NCBI GenBank assembly: GCA_019637395.1
Contig: JAHBVR010000007.1
Span: 248,001-312,000, forward strand
Source of the DNA: Vulcanimicrobiota bacterium
GTDB lineage: Bacteria > Vulcanimicrobiota > Xenobia > Xenobiales > JADMJV01
Reading direction: 5' to 3'
DNA length: 64,000 nucleotides
The translations under genes were made by a program, and so were the position numbers. The notes below the pieces were generated by a model. It was not told the DNA's origin. It ran no database searches and saw only the letters and a list, made by a program, of their open reading frames with translations. Below are positions 18,340 to 27,873 of this stretch, one piece after another (the first letter of the stretch is position 1; every line of letters begins with the position of its first letter).

Positions 18340-19234
18340 GGGCGCCCTGGCTCACCACCGCCAGGACCCGGGTGCGCGCCCGGCCGAACCAGGCGTCATG
18401 CATGGCTTGAGCCACTTTATCGGGATCGGCGGCGCGACGGTCCACCCAGGCGGCCAGAGTGGGGCCGGCTCCCGACAAATAGGCGGCGCAGGCTCCGGCG
18501 CCCAGGGCGGCCTGCAGCACCGGAGCCATCCCGGGAATCAGCGGCATCCGATATTCCTGATGCCAGCGGTCCTGACAGCCGAGTTTGAGCCAGTCCGCGC
18601 GACCCTCGCCGAGTCCGCGCAACAGCCAGGGCAGGTGAGCCAGATTGAAGATGGCGTCGGCCCGCGAATATTGCAGGGGCAGCACCGAGCGCGAATGCTC
18701 GGTTTCCAAGGTAAAGGTGGGAACGGCCACCACCACCCGCCAGGCCGGGTGCACCGGCCAGTCCTGGCTGTGGTAGCTGCCATCCGACTCGGATAGACTG
18801 CAGGCCAGGCCGCCAAAGACGGCGGGGGCCACGTTATCCGGGTGGCCTTCCAGGCGCCCGGCCACTTGCAGGACTTCTTGAGGATTGAGGCCGTCCGTCA
18901 ACAACTGGCCCAGCATCACTCCCAGCACCCGGGTGGCCGCCGAGGAACCCAGGCCGCGCGCCAGCGGCACCCGATTGAGACAGGTCAGGCGCAGGCGGGG
19001 CCAGCGGGAAATGCCGCGCCTGCGCAGATAATCATAGGCGACCCGAACCAGCAGATGCGACTCATCGCAGGGAAGCTGGCCCGCTCCTTCGCCCTCCAAC
19101 TGCAACTGGATCTCACCCTCGCCGGCCAGGGTCTCCACTTCGACTTCGTTCCAAAGGTCGAGGGCCACGCCCAGGCAATCGAAACCCGGACCCAGATTCG
19201 CGCTGGTGGCCGGCGCCCGCAGGCGCCACCTCAA
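18326..19234 (-). CDS. thrB: homoserine kinase
   Basis: The 302-residue GHMP kinase phosphorylates homoserine in threonine biosynthesis. It has PATSANLGPGFDCLGVAL (about residues 8-25), the ATP loop PLARGLGSSAATR (about 92-104), GHPDNVAPAVFGG, and the C-terminal SGAGPTLAAW motif. The start is a TTG that overlaps the HPt gene's stop (TTGA). It overlaps tilS by 14 bp at its 3' end, so four genes here are tightly coupled. Other thr genes are not in the window. Confidence 0.94.
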   Translation of the reverse strand: MRWRLRAPATSANLGPGFDCLGVALDLWNEVEVETLAGEGEIQLQLEGEGAGQLPCDESHLLVRVAYDYLRRRGISRWPRLRLTCLNRVPLARGLGSSAATRVLGVMLGQLLTDGLNPQEVLQVAGRLEGHPDNVAPAVFGGLACSLSESDGSYHSQDWPVHPAWRVVVAVPTFTLETEHSRSVLPLQYSRADAIFNLAHLPWLLRGLGEGRADWLKLGCQDRWHQEYRMPLIPGMAPVLQAALGAGACAAYLSGAGPTLAAWVDRRAADPDKVAQAMHDAWFGRARTRVLAVVSQGAHAAD

Positions 19235-19581
19235 AGCTCCTTGCTCCCCAGCAAAACCGTACGTTCGCGGTGCAGCTCCTGACAGACTTCGTAGCAGCGG
19301 CCGGACAAATCTTGCAACAGGGCTTCCATGCCCTCACTCCGGCCCTCCACGGCCAGATTTTCTCCCTGGCCGGCCAGCTCTTGCACTTCTTTGGCGCCCA
19401 GCCAACCCGCGTCGCTGCGAATGCGGTGCAAATGCTGCTGGATGGTGGGCAGATCCCCCGCCGCGAGCGCCTGCAGGCAGGCCTCCAGCCGCTCCGGGCT
19501 TTCCTCCAGGAAGCGGTCGAGAAGCTCCAGCGCGGTGGCCGAACCGGCCATTTTTTTCAATCGAAGCAGCGCTCCTTGCAT
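19231..19581 (-). CDS. HPt-domain phosphotransfer protein
   Basis: This 116-residue all-helical protein carries an HPt-like histidine in the HRIRSDAGWLGA segment (about residue 51), resembling the HxxKGxxxxxG signature of histidine phosphotransfer domains, although the Lys-Gly is Ser-Asp here. It would relay phosphate between a hybrid kinase and a receiver; no histidine kinase is encoded in the window. Start at ATG 19581; an in-frame GTG lies 6 bp upstream. It is the first gene of the run and overlaps thrB (TTGA). Confidence 0.78.
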   Translation of the reverse strand: MQGALLRLKKMAGSATALELLDRFLEESPERLEACLQALAAGDLPTIQQHLHRIRSDAGWLGAKEVQELAGQGENLAVEGRSEGMEALLQDLSGRCYEVCQELHRERTVLLGSKEL

Positions 19582-19649
19582 AGCCACATCTTAGGCGCTG
19601 GTGACCTCCGCTCCTGGGCACCAGGGCCGGTCGAAGGATTATTAGCAAA

Positions 19650-21071
19650 ATGCACAAATTAAATCGACCAGTGAAAGCCCAGTTCCGCAAACTGGCCGGC
19701 GAAGTCCGGCAATCGCTGCGTTCCGGCCAGTTGAAGGCCGGCGACGCCCTCCCTTCCACCCGCCAACTGGCCGCGCAGTGGGGAGTGCATCGCCACACGG
19801 TGATGGCCGCTTATGAAGAACTGGTGGCCGAGGGCTGGTTGGAAAGCCATCCCGGCCAGGGCTACCGGGTGGCCACCGACTGGGTGGACGCCCAGCCCAT
19901 GGCCCCGCGCGAGGAACAATTCGGCTGGAATTTTGACCAGGATTTGCCGGCCACTCCGGAGATTTCGCGGCCGGCCGCTCGCTACCGTTTTCCCAGCGGC
20001 CAGCCCGATCTGCGCATTTTCCCGCACGAGGAATACTACACTCAGGTGCGCCAGGCACTGCGCCGCTGCGCGGCCGACGACCTGCTGGGCTACAGTGACC
20101 CGGCCGGCAGGCCCTATTTTTGCGAGCAACTCGGCCACTACCTGAGGAGGGCCCGGGGCCTCAAGTTTTCTCCCGAGGAACTGGTGGTCACCCACGGCTG
20201 CCAGGAGGCCATCTACCTGGTGGCGCGTTGCTGGCTGAGTCCGGGGGCGGTGGTAGCCGTGGAGGAGCAGGGGTTCGCCAAAACCTGGGAAGCCTTTCGC
20301 TGCTGCGGAGCCGAGCTGGCTCCGGTGCAAATCGATGACCAGGGCATTCTGCCCGAGTCTTTGGAGCGGGTGCTCAAGGCGCGCCCGGTGCGACTGCTTT
20401 ATCTGACCCCCTTACACCAGTATCCCACCACCGTCACGCTCACCCCCACGCGCCGCCAACAAGTTCTGCAACTGGCTCAGCAATACCAGGTACCCATTCT
20501 GGAAGATGACTACGATTTCGAATTCCACTACCAGGGCACCACCCAACCGCCCCTCAAAGTCCAGGACAGCCATGGACTGGTGGCCTACTGCTCGACCTTT
20601 TCCAAGGTTTTGCACCCTTCCGCCCGGCTGGGTTTCGTGATTGCCCCGGCCCCGCTGGCCCAACGGGTAGCCCGCCTGAAAACGGTGGTTTCCCGTCAGA
20701 ACGACAACCTGGCTCAAGAAGCCCTGGCCGGCTGGATGGCCGAAGGCGGCTTCGAACGGCATCTGCGCCGCATGCGCCGCCACTACGAGATACGCCGCCG
20801 CGCCATGGGTCAAGCTCTGGCAACCTGGGACCCACAGCCGCCGATGCGCATGCCCCAGGGCGGTATGTGTTTCTGGCTGGACACCGGCGTGGACAGCCAG
20901 AAACTTTCGGAACTGGCCGGCCAGGATGGAGTCGAGGTCCTCCCGGGGGCGGCCTATCGTCTCGACGGTCAACCCTCGCGCCATTTGCGCCTGGGCTTCG
21001 CGCATCCGACCGTGGAGGAGATTCAGGAAGGTTTAGCCCTGTTGGGAAGGGCGCGGGCCACACTGCTCTAG
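19650..21071 (+). CDS. MocR/PdxR-type GntR-aminotransferase regulator
   Basis: The 473-residue protein joins an N-terminal GntR winged helix (about residues 10-75; SGQLKAGDALPSTRQLA and the VHRHTVMAAYEELVAEGW recognition helix) to a fold-type I aminotransferase domain. The PLP site is in YCSTFSKVLHPSARLG, with the Schiff-base Lys near residue 319, and DDYDFEFHY supplies the PLP-contacting Asp. MocR proteins use PLP or an amino-acid-like ligand to control nearby genes. It lies 13 bp upstream of the GH130/ABC run, which it may regulate (inference). Confidence 0.93.
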   Translation: MHKLNRPVKAQFRKLAGEVRQSLRSGQLKAGDALPSTRQLAAQWGVHRHTVMAAYEELVAEGWLESHPGQGYRVATDWVDAQPMAPREEQFGWNFDQDLPATPEISRPAARYRFPSGQPDLRIFPHEEYYTQVRQALRRCAADDLLGYSDPAGRPYFCEQLGHYLRRARGLKFSPEELVVTHGCQEAIYLVARCWLSPGAVVAVEEQGFAKTWEAFRCCGAELAPVQIDDQGILPESLERVLKARPVRLLYLTPLHQYPTTVTLTPTRRQQVLQLAQQYQVPILEDDYDFEFHYQGTTQPPLKVQDSHGLVAYCSTFSKVLHPSARLGFVIAPAPLAQRVARLKTVVSRQNDNLAQEALAGWMAEGGFERHLRRMRRHYEIRRRAMGQALATWDPQPPMRMPQGGMCFWLDTGVDSQKLSELAGQDGVEVLPGAAYRLDGQPSRHLRLGFAHPTVEEIQEGLALLGRARATLL

Positions 21072-21084
21072 AAGGGCCGATCCT

Positions 21085-22308
21085 ATGAGTTTAGAGATCG
21101 AACGATTGCCCGTTTCGCTGGGCGCCGACCCCCGCCGAGTCCTCCTCAAACGCTACCATACCGGCGAAGCCCAGGCCCAACACATCATCGATCGCGTGCT
21201 GAGTTATCCTGAGGAAAAGCTGGCAGGCCTGCTCCAGGAAACGCTGGCCCTCTTTGGCGATCGCCACGCCGGCCTTCATCAGCGCATGCTGGCCCGGGCT
21301 CAAGAAGTCAAACAGGACGAGAGCCTTTCGCCCGCGCGCCGAGCGCTGCTGGGAGCTTGCTTTCTGCACGAATACTCGGTGGAGGCGGCCGCTCTTTTCA
21401 ATCCTTCCATCGTGCCCCATCCCGACCAGAGCGGGCTGAGCGCCGGCAGTCTGCGCTTTATCATGAGCCTGCGGGCCGTGGGCGAAGGCCACATTTCTTC
21501 GATCGAGTTCCTGAGCGGTGTACTCGACGCCGGCGCCAACGTGAAGCTGGAGCAGAGGACCGGCAAGCTGCGGCTGGGGGAAGTGCGCAACCAGAACGGC
21601 AGCAACTTCGAAGTGGCCTTTGACCCCGGCGTCCCGCTGGATGAGCGGATTCTCTTCCCGTATACGCCCTCGCAGAGCAATGGCATCGAAGACGCCCGTT
21701 TCGTGAAATGCGAAGGCCGTTACTACGGCACCTACACCGCCTACGATGGGCGCCATATTCTGCCCCAACTGATCGAAACCGACGATTTTCTCAGCTTCCG
21801 CTTCGTCACGCCCGGAGGCAACGCGGTGCGCAATAAGGGAATGGCTTTGTTTCCGCGCAAAGTGGGCGGCCGCTACTGGATGCTCGGGCGCCAGGACGGC
21901 GAAAAGCTCTATTTGATGGATTCTAGCGATGTTCATCAGTGGAACGACCCCAGATTGCTGCTCGAACCCGTCTATCCCTGGGAGTGGCTCCAGTTGGGCA
22001 ATTGCGGCTCCCCCTTGGAAACCGAGGCCGGCTGGCTGGTGCTGACCCATGGCGTCGGACCCATGCGCCACTACACCATCAGCGCCTGCCTGCTCGACAA
22101 AGACCAACCCGCCAAAGTGCTGGGACGCCTGCCCGTACCTCTGATCGCCCCCAGTGCCGAAGAACGCGAGGGCTATGTGCCCAACGTCGTCTACACCTGC
22201 GGCGCCATCATCCATGGTAAATTTCTCGTGATTCCCTACGCACTCTCCGACTCGGCCATTCGCTTCGCCCGCATTCCCACCCAAACCGTGCTGGCGGCCA
22301 TGGTGTGA
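21085..22308 (+). CDS. glycoside hydrolase family 130 phosphorylase-like protein
   Basis: The 407-residue protein resembles GH130 beta-mannoside phosphorylases. Motifs seen include NGIEDARFV, TYTAYDG, KGMALFPRKVGGRYWMLGRQ, GNCGSPLETEAGWLVLTHG and GYVPNVVYTCGAI, which line the five-bladed propeller active site. The family cleaves beta-mannosidic bonds with phosphate to give mannose-1-phosphate, but the subgroup and substrate cannot be assigned here. About 100 N-terminal residues form a helical extension. Its stop overlaps the ABC binding-protein start (GTGA), linking it to uptake. Confidence 0.87.
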   Translation: MSLEIERLPVSLGADPRRVLLKRYHTGEAQAQHIIDRVLSYPEEKLAGLLQETLALFGDRHAGLHQRMLARAQEVKQDESLSPARRALLGACFLHEYSVEAAALFNPSIVPHPDQSGLSAGSLRFIMSLRAVGEGHISSIEFLSGVLDAGANVKLEQRTGKLRLGEVRNQNGSNFEVAFDPGVPLDERILFPYTPSQSNGIEDARFVKCEGRYYGTYTAYDGRHILPQLIETDDFLSFRFVTPGGNAVRNKGMALFPRKVGGRYWMLGRQDGEKLYLMDSSDVHQWNDPRLLLEPVYPWEWLQLGNCGSPLETEAGWLVLTHGVGPMRHYTISACLLDKDQPAKVLGRLPVPLIAPSAEEREGYVPNVVYTCGAIIHGKFLVIPYALSDSAIRFARIPTQTVLAAMV

Positions 22309-23939
22309 AACAGGCCCTGCTGGGGGTGCTGCTCGCCGGCTGCGCGGCCCAGGTTCCTCAGACGGGAATCCTGTGCACGGCCGGCGAGTGGGACATGCCG
22401 CCGGCCTACCACGGCAATCCGTGGGCGCCGGGCGGGGTGGGAGTGGCCCGCAGTTTTGTATTCGAAGGGCTGTTTGACTATATCCCTCAGGGAAAGCAAC
22501 TGATTCCGCGGCTGGCTCGCTCTTTTGAGGAAACGCCGCAGAAATTGACCGTCCACCTGGAACCCAACGTCCGCTGGCACGACGGCCACTCTTTCAGCTC
22601 CGCCGACGTGGCCGCCACCTTCCAGGTCGGTTTTCTGAAGGGCCTGGAAATCTGGTATTACCTGGATCATATCGAGACCCCCGACGACCTGACGGTGATC
22701 TTTCACTGGCGCCGTCCCTCCCCCACCAACCGCTTGCTGGCTTTGACCGAACCCATCGTTTCGCCGGCCCACCTCAACCAGCAGCACCTGGACGCGCTGC
22801 GGGGATTGCCTCACCAGGAAGGCGAGCGTGACGCCACGGCCGAGGCGGCCCGGCGCGAATTGCTCTTCGCCGAACGTCCTCCTCTGCCCATGGGGACCGG
22901 GCCTTTTCGCATGCGCAAGGTAACCGCTTCAGACATGGTGCTGGACCGCTTCGAAAACTACTATCGGGCGGAGCAAATGCATCTCCAGGGCGTGCGTATC
23001 GCCCGCTGGGGGCGCAACGAGGTGATCTGGTCCTACCTTTACGCCGGTCAATTGGACGCCATCAGCCCGGCCTGCCCCTTTGACGTGGCCCAGGAAATCT
23101 TGCGGCGCAACCCCTCGCTCTCGGTGCGCAAACCCAGTGATATGAACGAAATGGGCCTGGTCATCAACTGCCGGGATAAGCCCTTGAAGGACCTCAGCTT
23201 TCGCCGGGGTCTGGCCTACGGCCTCGACCGTGAGGCCATTCGCCAGCTGGCCTGCCCGGCCGGCGATACTTCCCAGGGGTTAAGCCTGGGACTGGTCCCC
23301 TCTCAGGCCGAAGAGTGGCTGGGTAACCAGTATTCCTCCGGGTTGACCCGCTATTCTTACGACTCGGAAAAAGCTCGCCAACTGCTGCAAAATGCCGGTC
23401 GCGAGTTGGAAATTATGGCGCCCGCCGGCTTTACCGACCTGGCTCTATTGGCCGAGGCGGCCGCTTCTCAACTGAACAAGCTGGGCGTTGCCGCCAACGT
23501 GCGCTTGGTGCAGGGCGAGCTTTACGCCCAACTGATGAACGAAGGCAAGTTTGACATCGCCGCCGTCTTTGGGGCGCAGATGGGGCCCACCGTTCATCCC
23601 TCCACTTCGGAAGGACGTTTCTTCGCCGCCGACGCGCAACTGGAGAAAGCCTCGGGGCTGCCGCGCAGCCGTCAGGCTCAAGACTGGGTAGCCGAACTGC
23701 GCGTCAGCCTGGACCCCAGGCGCACCCGGGAGTTGACCGGCCGGCTGGCCCGCCAGCAGAATGAAAGCGTCAGCTTCATCCCGTGTTTTGAAAAGCGCCT
23801 CATGGTCTTCGTACAAAACGGTCCACGGGTGGAAGGCTGGCCAAGTGAGGATTCGCCGCTCTGGTCGGCCGCGCCGCTGGGGGTGGAACGGCTCTATTGC
23901 TCGCTGGCCGTGCAGGGCTATCTGAGGCCTTCTAAGTGA
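22305..23939 (+). CDS. oligopeptide-type ABC transporter substrate-binding lipoprotein
   Basis: The 544-residue solute-binding protein of the SBP_bac_5 (DppA/OppA) family begins with a short lipoprotein signal, MKQALLGVLLAGC, giving a lipidated Cys near residue 13. Characteristic motifs are LARSFEETPQKLTVHLEPNV, WHDGHSFSSADVAATF and the later RRGLAYGLDREAI. The family binds peptides, nickel or, in some cases, oligosaccharides; the adjacent GH130 gene makes a glycan ligand possible (inference). The GTG start overlaps the GH130 stop, and its own stop overlaps the next start. Confidence 0.9.
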   Translation: MKQALLGVLLAGCAAQVPQTGILCTAGEWDMPPAYHGNPWAPGGVGVARSFVFEGLFDYIPQGKQLIPRLARSFEETPQKLTVHLEPNVRWHDGHSFSSADVAATFQVGFLKGLEIWYYLDHIETPDDLTVIFHWRRPSPTNRLLALTEPIVSPAHLNQQHLDALRGLPHQEGERDATAEAARRELLFAERPPLPMGTGPFRMRKVTASDMVLDRFENYYRAEQMHLQGVRIARWGRNEVIWSYLYAGQLDAISPACPFDVAQEILRRNPSLSVRKPSDMNEMGLVINCRDKPLKDLSFRRGLAYGLDREAIRQLACPAGDTSQGLSLGLVPSQAEEWLGNQYSSGLTRYSYDSEKARQLLQNAGRELEIMAPAGFTDLALLAEAAASQLNKLGVAANVRLVQGELYAQLMNEGKFDIAAVFGAQMGPTVHPSTSEGRFFAADAQLEKASGLPRSRQAQDWVAELRVSLDPRRTRELTGRLARQQNESVSFIPCFEKRLMVFVQNGPRVEGWPSEDSPLWSAAPLGVERLYCSLAVQGYLRPSK

Positions 23940-24910
23940 AAAAGCGTCTGTTGCTCTCGCTGCTGACGGTGTGGGTCGCACTGACCTTCACCTTCATTCT
24001 GGTGCGTCAAATGCCCGGCGATTTTCTGCATACCCTGGCCCTGCAACTGCAGAACACCCACGGATTGGCCTATGCTCAGGCCCGCGAGATGGCCAAACTG
24101 CAAATCTGCTACGACCCCGACGAGCCGATCCTGAAGCAGTATTTTCACTATCTGAGTAATCTGGCCCAGGGCGAATTGGGCCGTTCCACCACCTACCGCA
24201 TTCCGGTGCTGGACATCTTGCTCTCGGCTCTGCCCTGGACCGTCTTCATCACTTTCCTGGCCGCCGGCTTTTCCTTCGTGGTGGGCACCACTTTGGGCTT
24301 TTGGACAGCCTGGCGGCGCGGCAGCTGGCTGGATCCGGCCCTGACTTTTTATGCCACCCTGACTCAGGCCATTCCCGACTTCTTGCTGGGCGTCATGCTT
24401 CTGCTGGTGCTGGGGGTGCAATTGCAGTGGCTGCCCCTGCGCGGCGCCTACAGTCCGGAAACCGAACCGGGCCTGAATTTACCCTTTTTGGCGAGCCTGC
24501 TCCAGCACGCGGTGCTACCCGTGCTGGCTTTCTCCATACCAGCGGTGGGCAGTTGGGCCCTGAGCGCCAAGGCCACCGCCACCAGCGTCCTGGGCGAAGA
24601 CTATCTCTTGGTGGCCCGAGCCAAAGGGCTCAAGAGCTGGCGCATCCTGCGCGACTATTTGGGCCGCAACGCCATCATTCCCTTGATTTCCAACCTGGCC
24701 ACCAGTCTGGGGGCGCTGCTGGGCGGCTCGATGCTGATCGAAACGCTCTTTGGCTTTCCCGGGCTGGGATACTTTCTGGCTCAATCCATCGGCACGCGCG
24801 ACTATCCCCTGATGCAAGGCCTGTTTCTCTTGAGTACGCTGGCCATCGTGGCCGGCAACCTGGCCGCCGAGATCCTCTCCCACCAGCTCGACCCGAGGTC
24901 ACGCCGATGA
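23936..24910 (+). CDS. ABC transporter permease, DppB/OppB type
   Basis: This 324-residue inner-membrane permease has about six hydrophobic spans. The N-terminal LTVWVALTFTFILVRQMPGD is typical of DppB. The EAA-like cytoplasmic loop DYLLVARAKGLKSWRILRDYLGRNA, which docks on the ATPases, lies near residues 222-245, followed by ALLGGSMLIETLFGFPGLG. It would form the channel with the DppC-type permease downstream. GTG start within the previous stop and ATGA overlap with the next gene show tight coupling. Confidence 0.93.
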   Translation: MKKRLLLSLLTVWVALTFTFILVRQMPGDFLHTLALQLQNTHGLAYAQAREMAKLQICYDPDEPILKQYFHYLSNLAQGELGRSTTYRIPVLDILLSALPWTVFITFLAAGFSFVVGTTLGFWTAWRRGSWLDPALTFYATLTQAIPDFLLGVMLLLVLGVQLQWLPLRGAYSPETEPGLNLPFLASLLQHAVLPVLAFSIPAVGSWALSAKATATSVLGEDYLLVARAKGLKSWRILRDYLGRNAIIPLISNLATSLGALLGGSMLIETLFGFPGLGYFLAQSIGTRDYPLMQGLFLLSTLAIVAGNLAAEILSHQLDPRSRR

Positions 24911-25716
24911 AGCGAGCCGGTCTGGTGATCCTCTGCACCTTCCTTCTCATCGCCCTGATCGGGCCGGAGCTGATTCCGCTGGACGGCACCTCCCATTACG
25001 AAGAGCGTTTCGCGCCCATCAGCTGGCGGCACTGGTTAGGCACCGACTACGCCGGCCGCGACGTCTGGGCCCAGTTAGTCCATGGCTCTCGCGACATTCT
25101 GCTGATCGCCTTTTCCACCGGAGTCTTTGCCGTGATCCTCGCCTTGCTGGTCGGCGTGGGCAGCGCCCTGATCGGTGGGGTAGTGGACGCGCTGCTGGTG
25201 GGCGCCGTGGACGTTTTCCTGACCGTGCCCAGTTTTCCGTTGATGGCCATCCTCTCGGCGCTTTTTCGCGTGGGCGACCCGATTACGTTCGGCTTTCTGC
25301 TGGCCCTCTGGTCCTGGCCGGGCCTGGCTCGCTCGCTGCGGGCCCAGGTGCTGACCATGCAGCACCGTGAATTTATCGAAGTGGCCCGGCTCATGCGCAT
25401 GGGCTCCTGGCACATCCTGTGGCGCGAGATTTTTCCCAACCTGGTGCCCTACTTGAGCCTCAACTTCATTCTCATCGCCCGCAACGCCATCACCGCCAGC
25501 GTGGGCATCATGATGCTGGGACTGGTACCGCTGCGCGTGGAAAACTGGGGAATGATGCTGAATTTGGCCGCCTTTCAGTCCGGCGCGCTGTTTCTGCCGC
25601 AGGGCCGTCTCTATCTGCTGGCCCCGCTGTCGGCCATCATTCTCTTCCAATACAGCCTGATTCTGGTGGCCGGCGCCGTCGAAGAATACTTTGACCCGAG
25701 GTTGCAGCGCAACTAA
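24907..25716 (+). CDS. ABC transporter permease, DppC/OppC type
   Basis: The 269-residue second permease starts at the ATG overlapping the DppB-type stop; a much longer upstream frame is a shadow of that gene. It has the DppC N-terminal pattern (GTDYAGRDVWAQLVHGSR), about five membrane spans, and an EAA loop EFIEVARLMRMGSWHILWREIFPN near residues 157-180. It ends VEEYFDPRLQRN. Together with the DppB-type protein it forms the translocation pore for the importer. Its stop overlaps the next ATG by one base. Confidence 0.93.
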   Translation: MKRAGLVILCTFLLIALIGPELIPLDGTSHYEERFAPISWRHWLGTDYAGRDVWAQLVHGSRDILLIAFSTGVFAVILALLVGVGSALIGGVVDALLVGAVDVFLTVPSFPLMAILSALFRVGDPITFGFLLALWSWPGLARSLRAQVLTMQHREFIEVARLMRMGSWHILWREIFPNLVPYLSLNFILIARNAITASVGIMMLGLVPLRVENWGMMLNLAAFQSGALFLPQGRLYLLAPLSAIILFQYSLILVAGAVEEYFDPRLQRN

Positions 25717-26633
25717 TGCTGAGCATACGGAACCTCTCGATTGACTACCAACTGCCGGGAGCGGCCCTGAGCGTGCTCCAGAACGTCTCGCTGGACTTTC
25801 CAGGCGGCCAGGTGACGGCCTTGATCGGCGAATCAGGCAGCGGCAAAACCACCCTGACCGGAGCCATTCTGGGCTTGCTGGCCAGCAACGCGCGCGTGCG
25901 CGCTGGCCGACTGCTCTGGAAAGACGAGAACCTGTTGGAACAAACCCCGGAGAGGTTACGCCAGTTTCGCTGGCGCCAGGCCTCGGTGGTGTTCCAAGCG
26001 GCCCAGGGAGCCTGGAACCCCTCGCTCACCATCGGACAGCAAATGCTCGACACCTGCGCCGACCACGGATTTCCGGCCCACCAACCACGCCGCGAAATGC
26101 TGCTGCAGCAGGTGCGGCTGACGCCGGAACGCGTCATCGCCGCCTATCCGCACCAGTTGAGCGGCGGCATGCGCCAGCGAGCCTTGATCGCGATGTCTCT
26201 CATGCTCGAACCCGAACTCTTGATCCTGGACGAACCGACCACCGCGCTGGATCTGATCACCCAGAGCTACATCTTCGACATTCTGGCCGAAATTCATCAA
26301 TCCGGGTTGACCATGATTTTGGTCACCCACGACCTGGCCGCGGTGGCCCGGCTGGCCGACCGGGTGGCCGTCCTCTACGCCGGCACGGTGGTGGAAGTCG
26401 GGCCGGCCGGGGAAATCTTTGAAAATCCGCGACACCCCTACACTCAGGTGCTGATCCGTTCTGCTCCCGACGTGCACGGCGGAGAAGTAGCGCGGGGAGC
26501 CGAGGGCCTCCCTCCTGACCTGCGCCAGCGCCCACCCGGCTGTATTTTTGCCAGCCGCTGCAGCCAGGTTATCGAACGCTGCCGCGCTGAGGTTCCGCCT
26601 CTTAAGGAAGGGGTGGCATGTTGGCACTGGTAG
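25716..26633 (+). CDS. oligopeptide ABC transporter ATP-binding protein, DppD/OppD type
   Basis: The 305-residue ATPase carries Walker [11 protein letters not shown] (about residues 38-47), a Q-loop at [15 protein letters not shown] signature [12 protein letters not shown], Walker [13 protein letters not shown] and the H-loop LVTHD. The C-terminal oligopeptide-transporter extension is present, with [16 protein letters not shown] and the Cys-rich end typical of DppD/OppD. It powers import together with the ATPase encoded by the next gene, which starts 16 bp inside it. Confidence 0.95.
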   Translation: MLSIRNLSIDYQLPGAALSVLQNVSLDFPGGQVTALIGESGSGKTTLTGAILGLLASNARVRAGRLLWKDENLLEQTPERLRQFRWRQASVVFQAAQGAWNPSLTIGQQMLDTCADHGFPAHQPRREMLLQQVRLTPERVIAAYPHQLSGGMRQRALIAMSLMLEPELLILDEPTTALDLITQSYIFDILAEIHQSGLTMILVTHDLAAVARLADRVAVLYAGTVVEVGPAGEIFENPRHPYTQVLIRSAPDVHGGEVARGAEGLPPDLRQRPPGCIFASRCSQVIERCRAEVPPLKEGVACWHW

Positions 26634-27553
26634 AGCTCCGTAACGTAAGCATTCAGTTAGGCCGGGTGCAGGCTCTCCGCCAGGTGAATCTGACTTTGCG
26701 GGCCAACGAGATCGTCACCGTGGTGGGCGAAAGCGGCTGCGGCAAAAGCACGCTGGGACGGGCCGTGCTGGGATTGCTCAAGCCTTCGGCGGGTCAGGTG
26801 TTCTACCACGGCCACGACCTGTTTGCGCCGGGATTTCGCATGAGCGACGAGCTTCGTCTGTCCGTTCAGGTGGTCCATCAGGATAGTTACGCCAGTCTCA
26901 ATCCGGTGCGCCGCGTGGGGCAGCAGTTGGCCGCGCCCTTGAAGCGCCACAAACTGCCGGGAAGCGTGCCGCAAATTCTGGAGCAGGTCGGGCTCACGCC
27001 AGCGGAATACTTCGCCGCCAAGCTGCCTTTTCAATTGTCGGGCGGACAGCGCCAACGGGTCTCGCTGGCCCGAGCGGCCCTTTTGAAACCCAAGTTGATC
27101 GTGGCCGATGAACCCGTTTCGGGCGTGGACGCCACTTTGCGGCTGGCCATTTTGGACCTGATGCGCCGGCTCAACCAGGAGGGCATCGCCTTCCTGTATA
27201 TCACCCACGACCTGGCCACGGCCCGTTATCTGGGCCGGGGCGGGCGTATGCTGGTGATGTATCTCGGTCAAGTGATCGAAACGGGTCCGGTGGAGATGTT
27301 GCTGGACAACCCGCTCCACCCGTATCTCCAGGCGCTACTGGCGGCTCTGCCTCCGCTCGATCCGCGCCGCGCCCGCGAGGCCAGACCCTTGCCCTTACGC
27401 TCCCTGGATATGCCCGACCCCACCCAACCGCCGGGTGGTTGCAGTTTTCATCCTCGCTGCCCCTACGCCCGCCCGCGCTGCTCCCAGGAGATGCCGCCAC
27501 TGCGGGAGGTGCAGGGCCAGCAAGTGGCCTGCCACTTCGCGGGCGAGCTATGA
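26618..27553 (+). CDS. oligopeptide ABC transporter ATP-binding protein, DppF/OppF type
   Basis: The 311-residue second ATPase has Walker A GESGCGKSTLGR (about residues 37-48), Q-loop VVHQDSYASLNPVR, signature LSGGQRQRVSLA, Walker B LIVADEPVSGVD and ITHDLATARYL. The Cys-rich extension (PGGCSFHPRCPYARPRC) marks it as OppF/DppF-like. It completes a five-protein importer beginning at 22305, though the cargo is not identifiable. Its start overlaps the OppD-type gene by 16 bp and its stop overlaps the next ATG (ATGA). Confidence 0.95.
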   Translation: MLALVELRNVSIQLGRVQALRQVNLTLRANEIVTVVGESGCGKSTLGRAVLGLLKPSAGQVFYHGHDLFAPGFRMSDELRLSVQVVHQDSYASLNPVRRVGQQLAAPLKRHKLPGSVPQILEQVGLTPAEYFAAKLPFQLSGGQRQRVSLARAALLKPKLIVADEPVSGVDATLRLAILDLMRRLNQEGIAFLYITHDLATARYLGRGGRMLVMYLGQVIETGPVEMLLDNPLHPYLQALLAALPPLDPRRAREARPLPLRSLDMPDPTQPPGGCSFHPRCPYARPRCSQEMPPLREVQGQQVACHFAGEL

Positions 27554-27873
27554 AAGTTTTGTTCGTTTGCAGCCGCAATCGCCTGCGCAGTCCGACAGCG
27601 CAACAAATTTTCGCCGGCGTTCAAGGCTGGGAAGTGGACTCGGCAGGGCTTTCTCCCGATGCCGAACATCTAGTGAGTGCAGAGCAAATCGAATGGACCG
27701 ATCTTATCCTGGTGATGGAGCCCGTTCATCGGCGGCGCCTGGTTCAACGCTACGGTCCGCTGACGAAAGGAAAGCGAGTGGCCGTGCTGTCAATCAGGGA
27801 CGAATACAAGTTCATGCAGCCGGAGCTAATCGAGTTGCTACATTCCCGAGTGAAAAGGTACCTTCCAACTTGA
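27550..27873 (+). CDS. low-molecular-weight protein tyrosine phosphatase-like (COG4551 type)
   Basis: The 107-residue protein begins MKVLFVCSRNRLRSPTAQQI, containing the CX5R nucleophile loop of small protein tyrosine phosphatases, and later has RDEYKFMQPELIELL with a candidate general-acid Asp. This short version matches the predicted phosphatase family COG4551. Substrates are unknown. The ATG at 27550 overlaps the OppF-type stop and is chosen because the motif starts there; longer upstream frames are shadows. Its own stop overlaps a TTG start (TTGA). Confidence 0.85.
   Translation: MKVLFVCSRNRLRSPTAQQIFAGVQGWEVDSAGLSPDAEHLVSAEQIEWTDLILVMEPVHRRRLVQRYGPLTKGKRVAVLSIRDEYKFMQPELIELLHSRVKRYLPT

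Noticed and set aside
24301-24906. Upstream extension of the DppC-type permease
   Set aside because: The extra residues are a shadow of the DppB-type gene; the ATG at 24907 gives the family N-terminus and an ATGA overlap.
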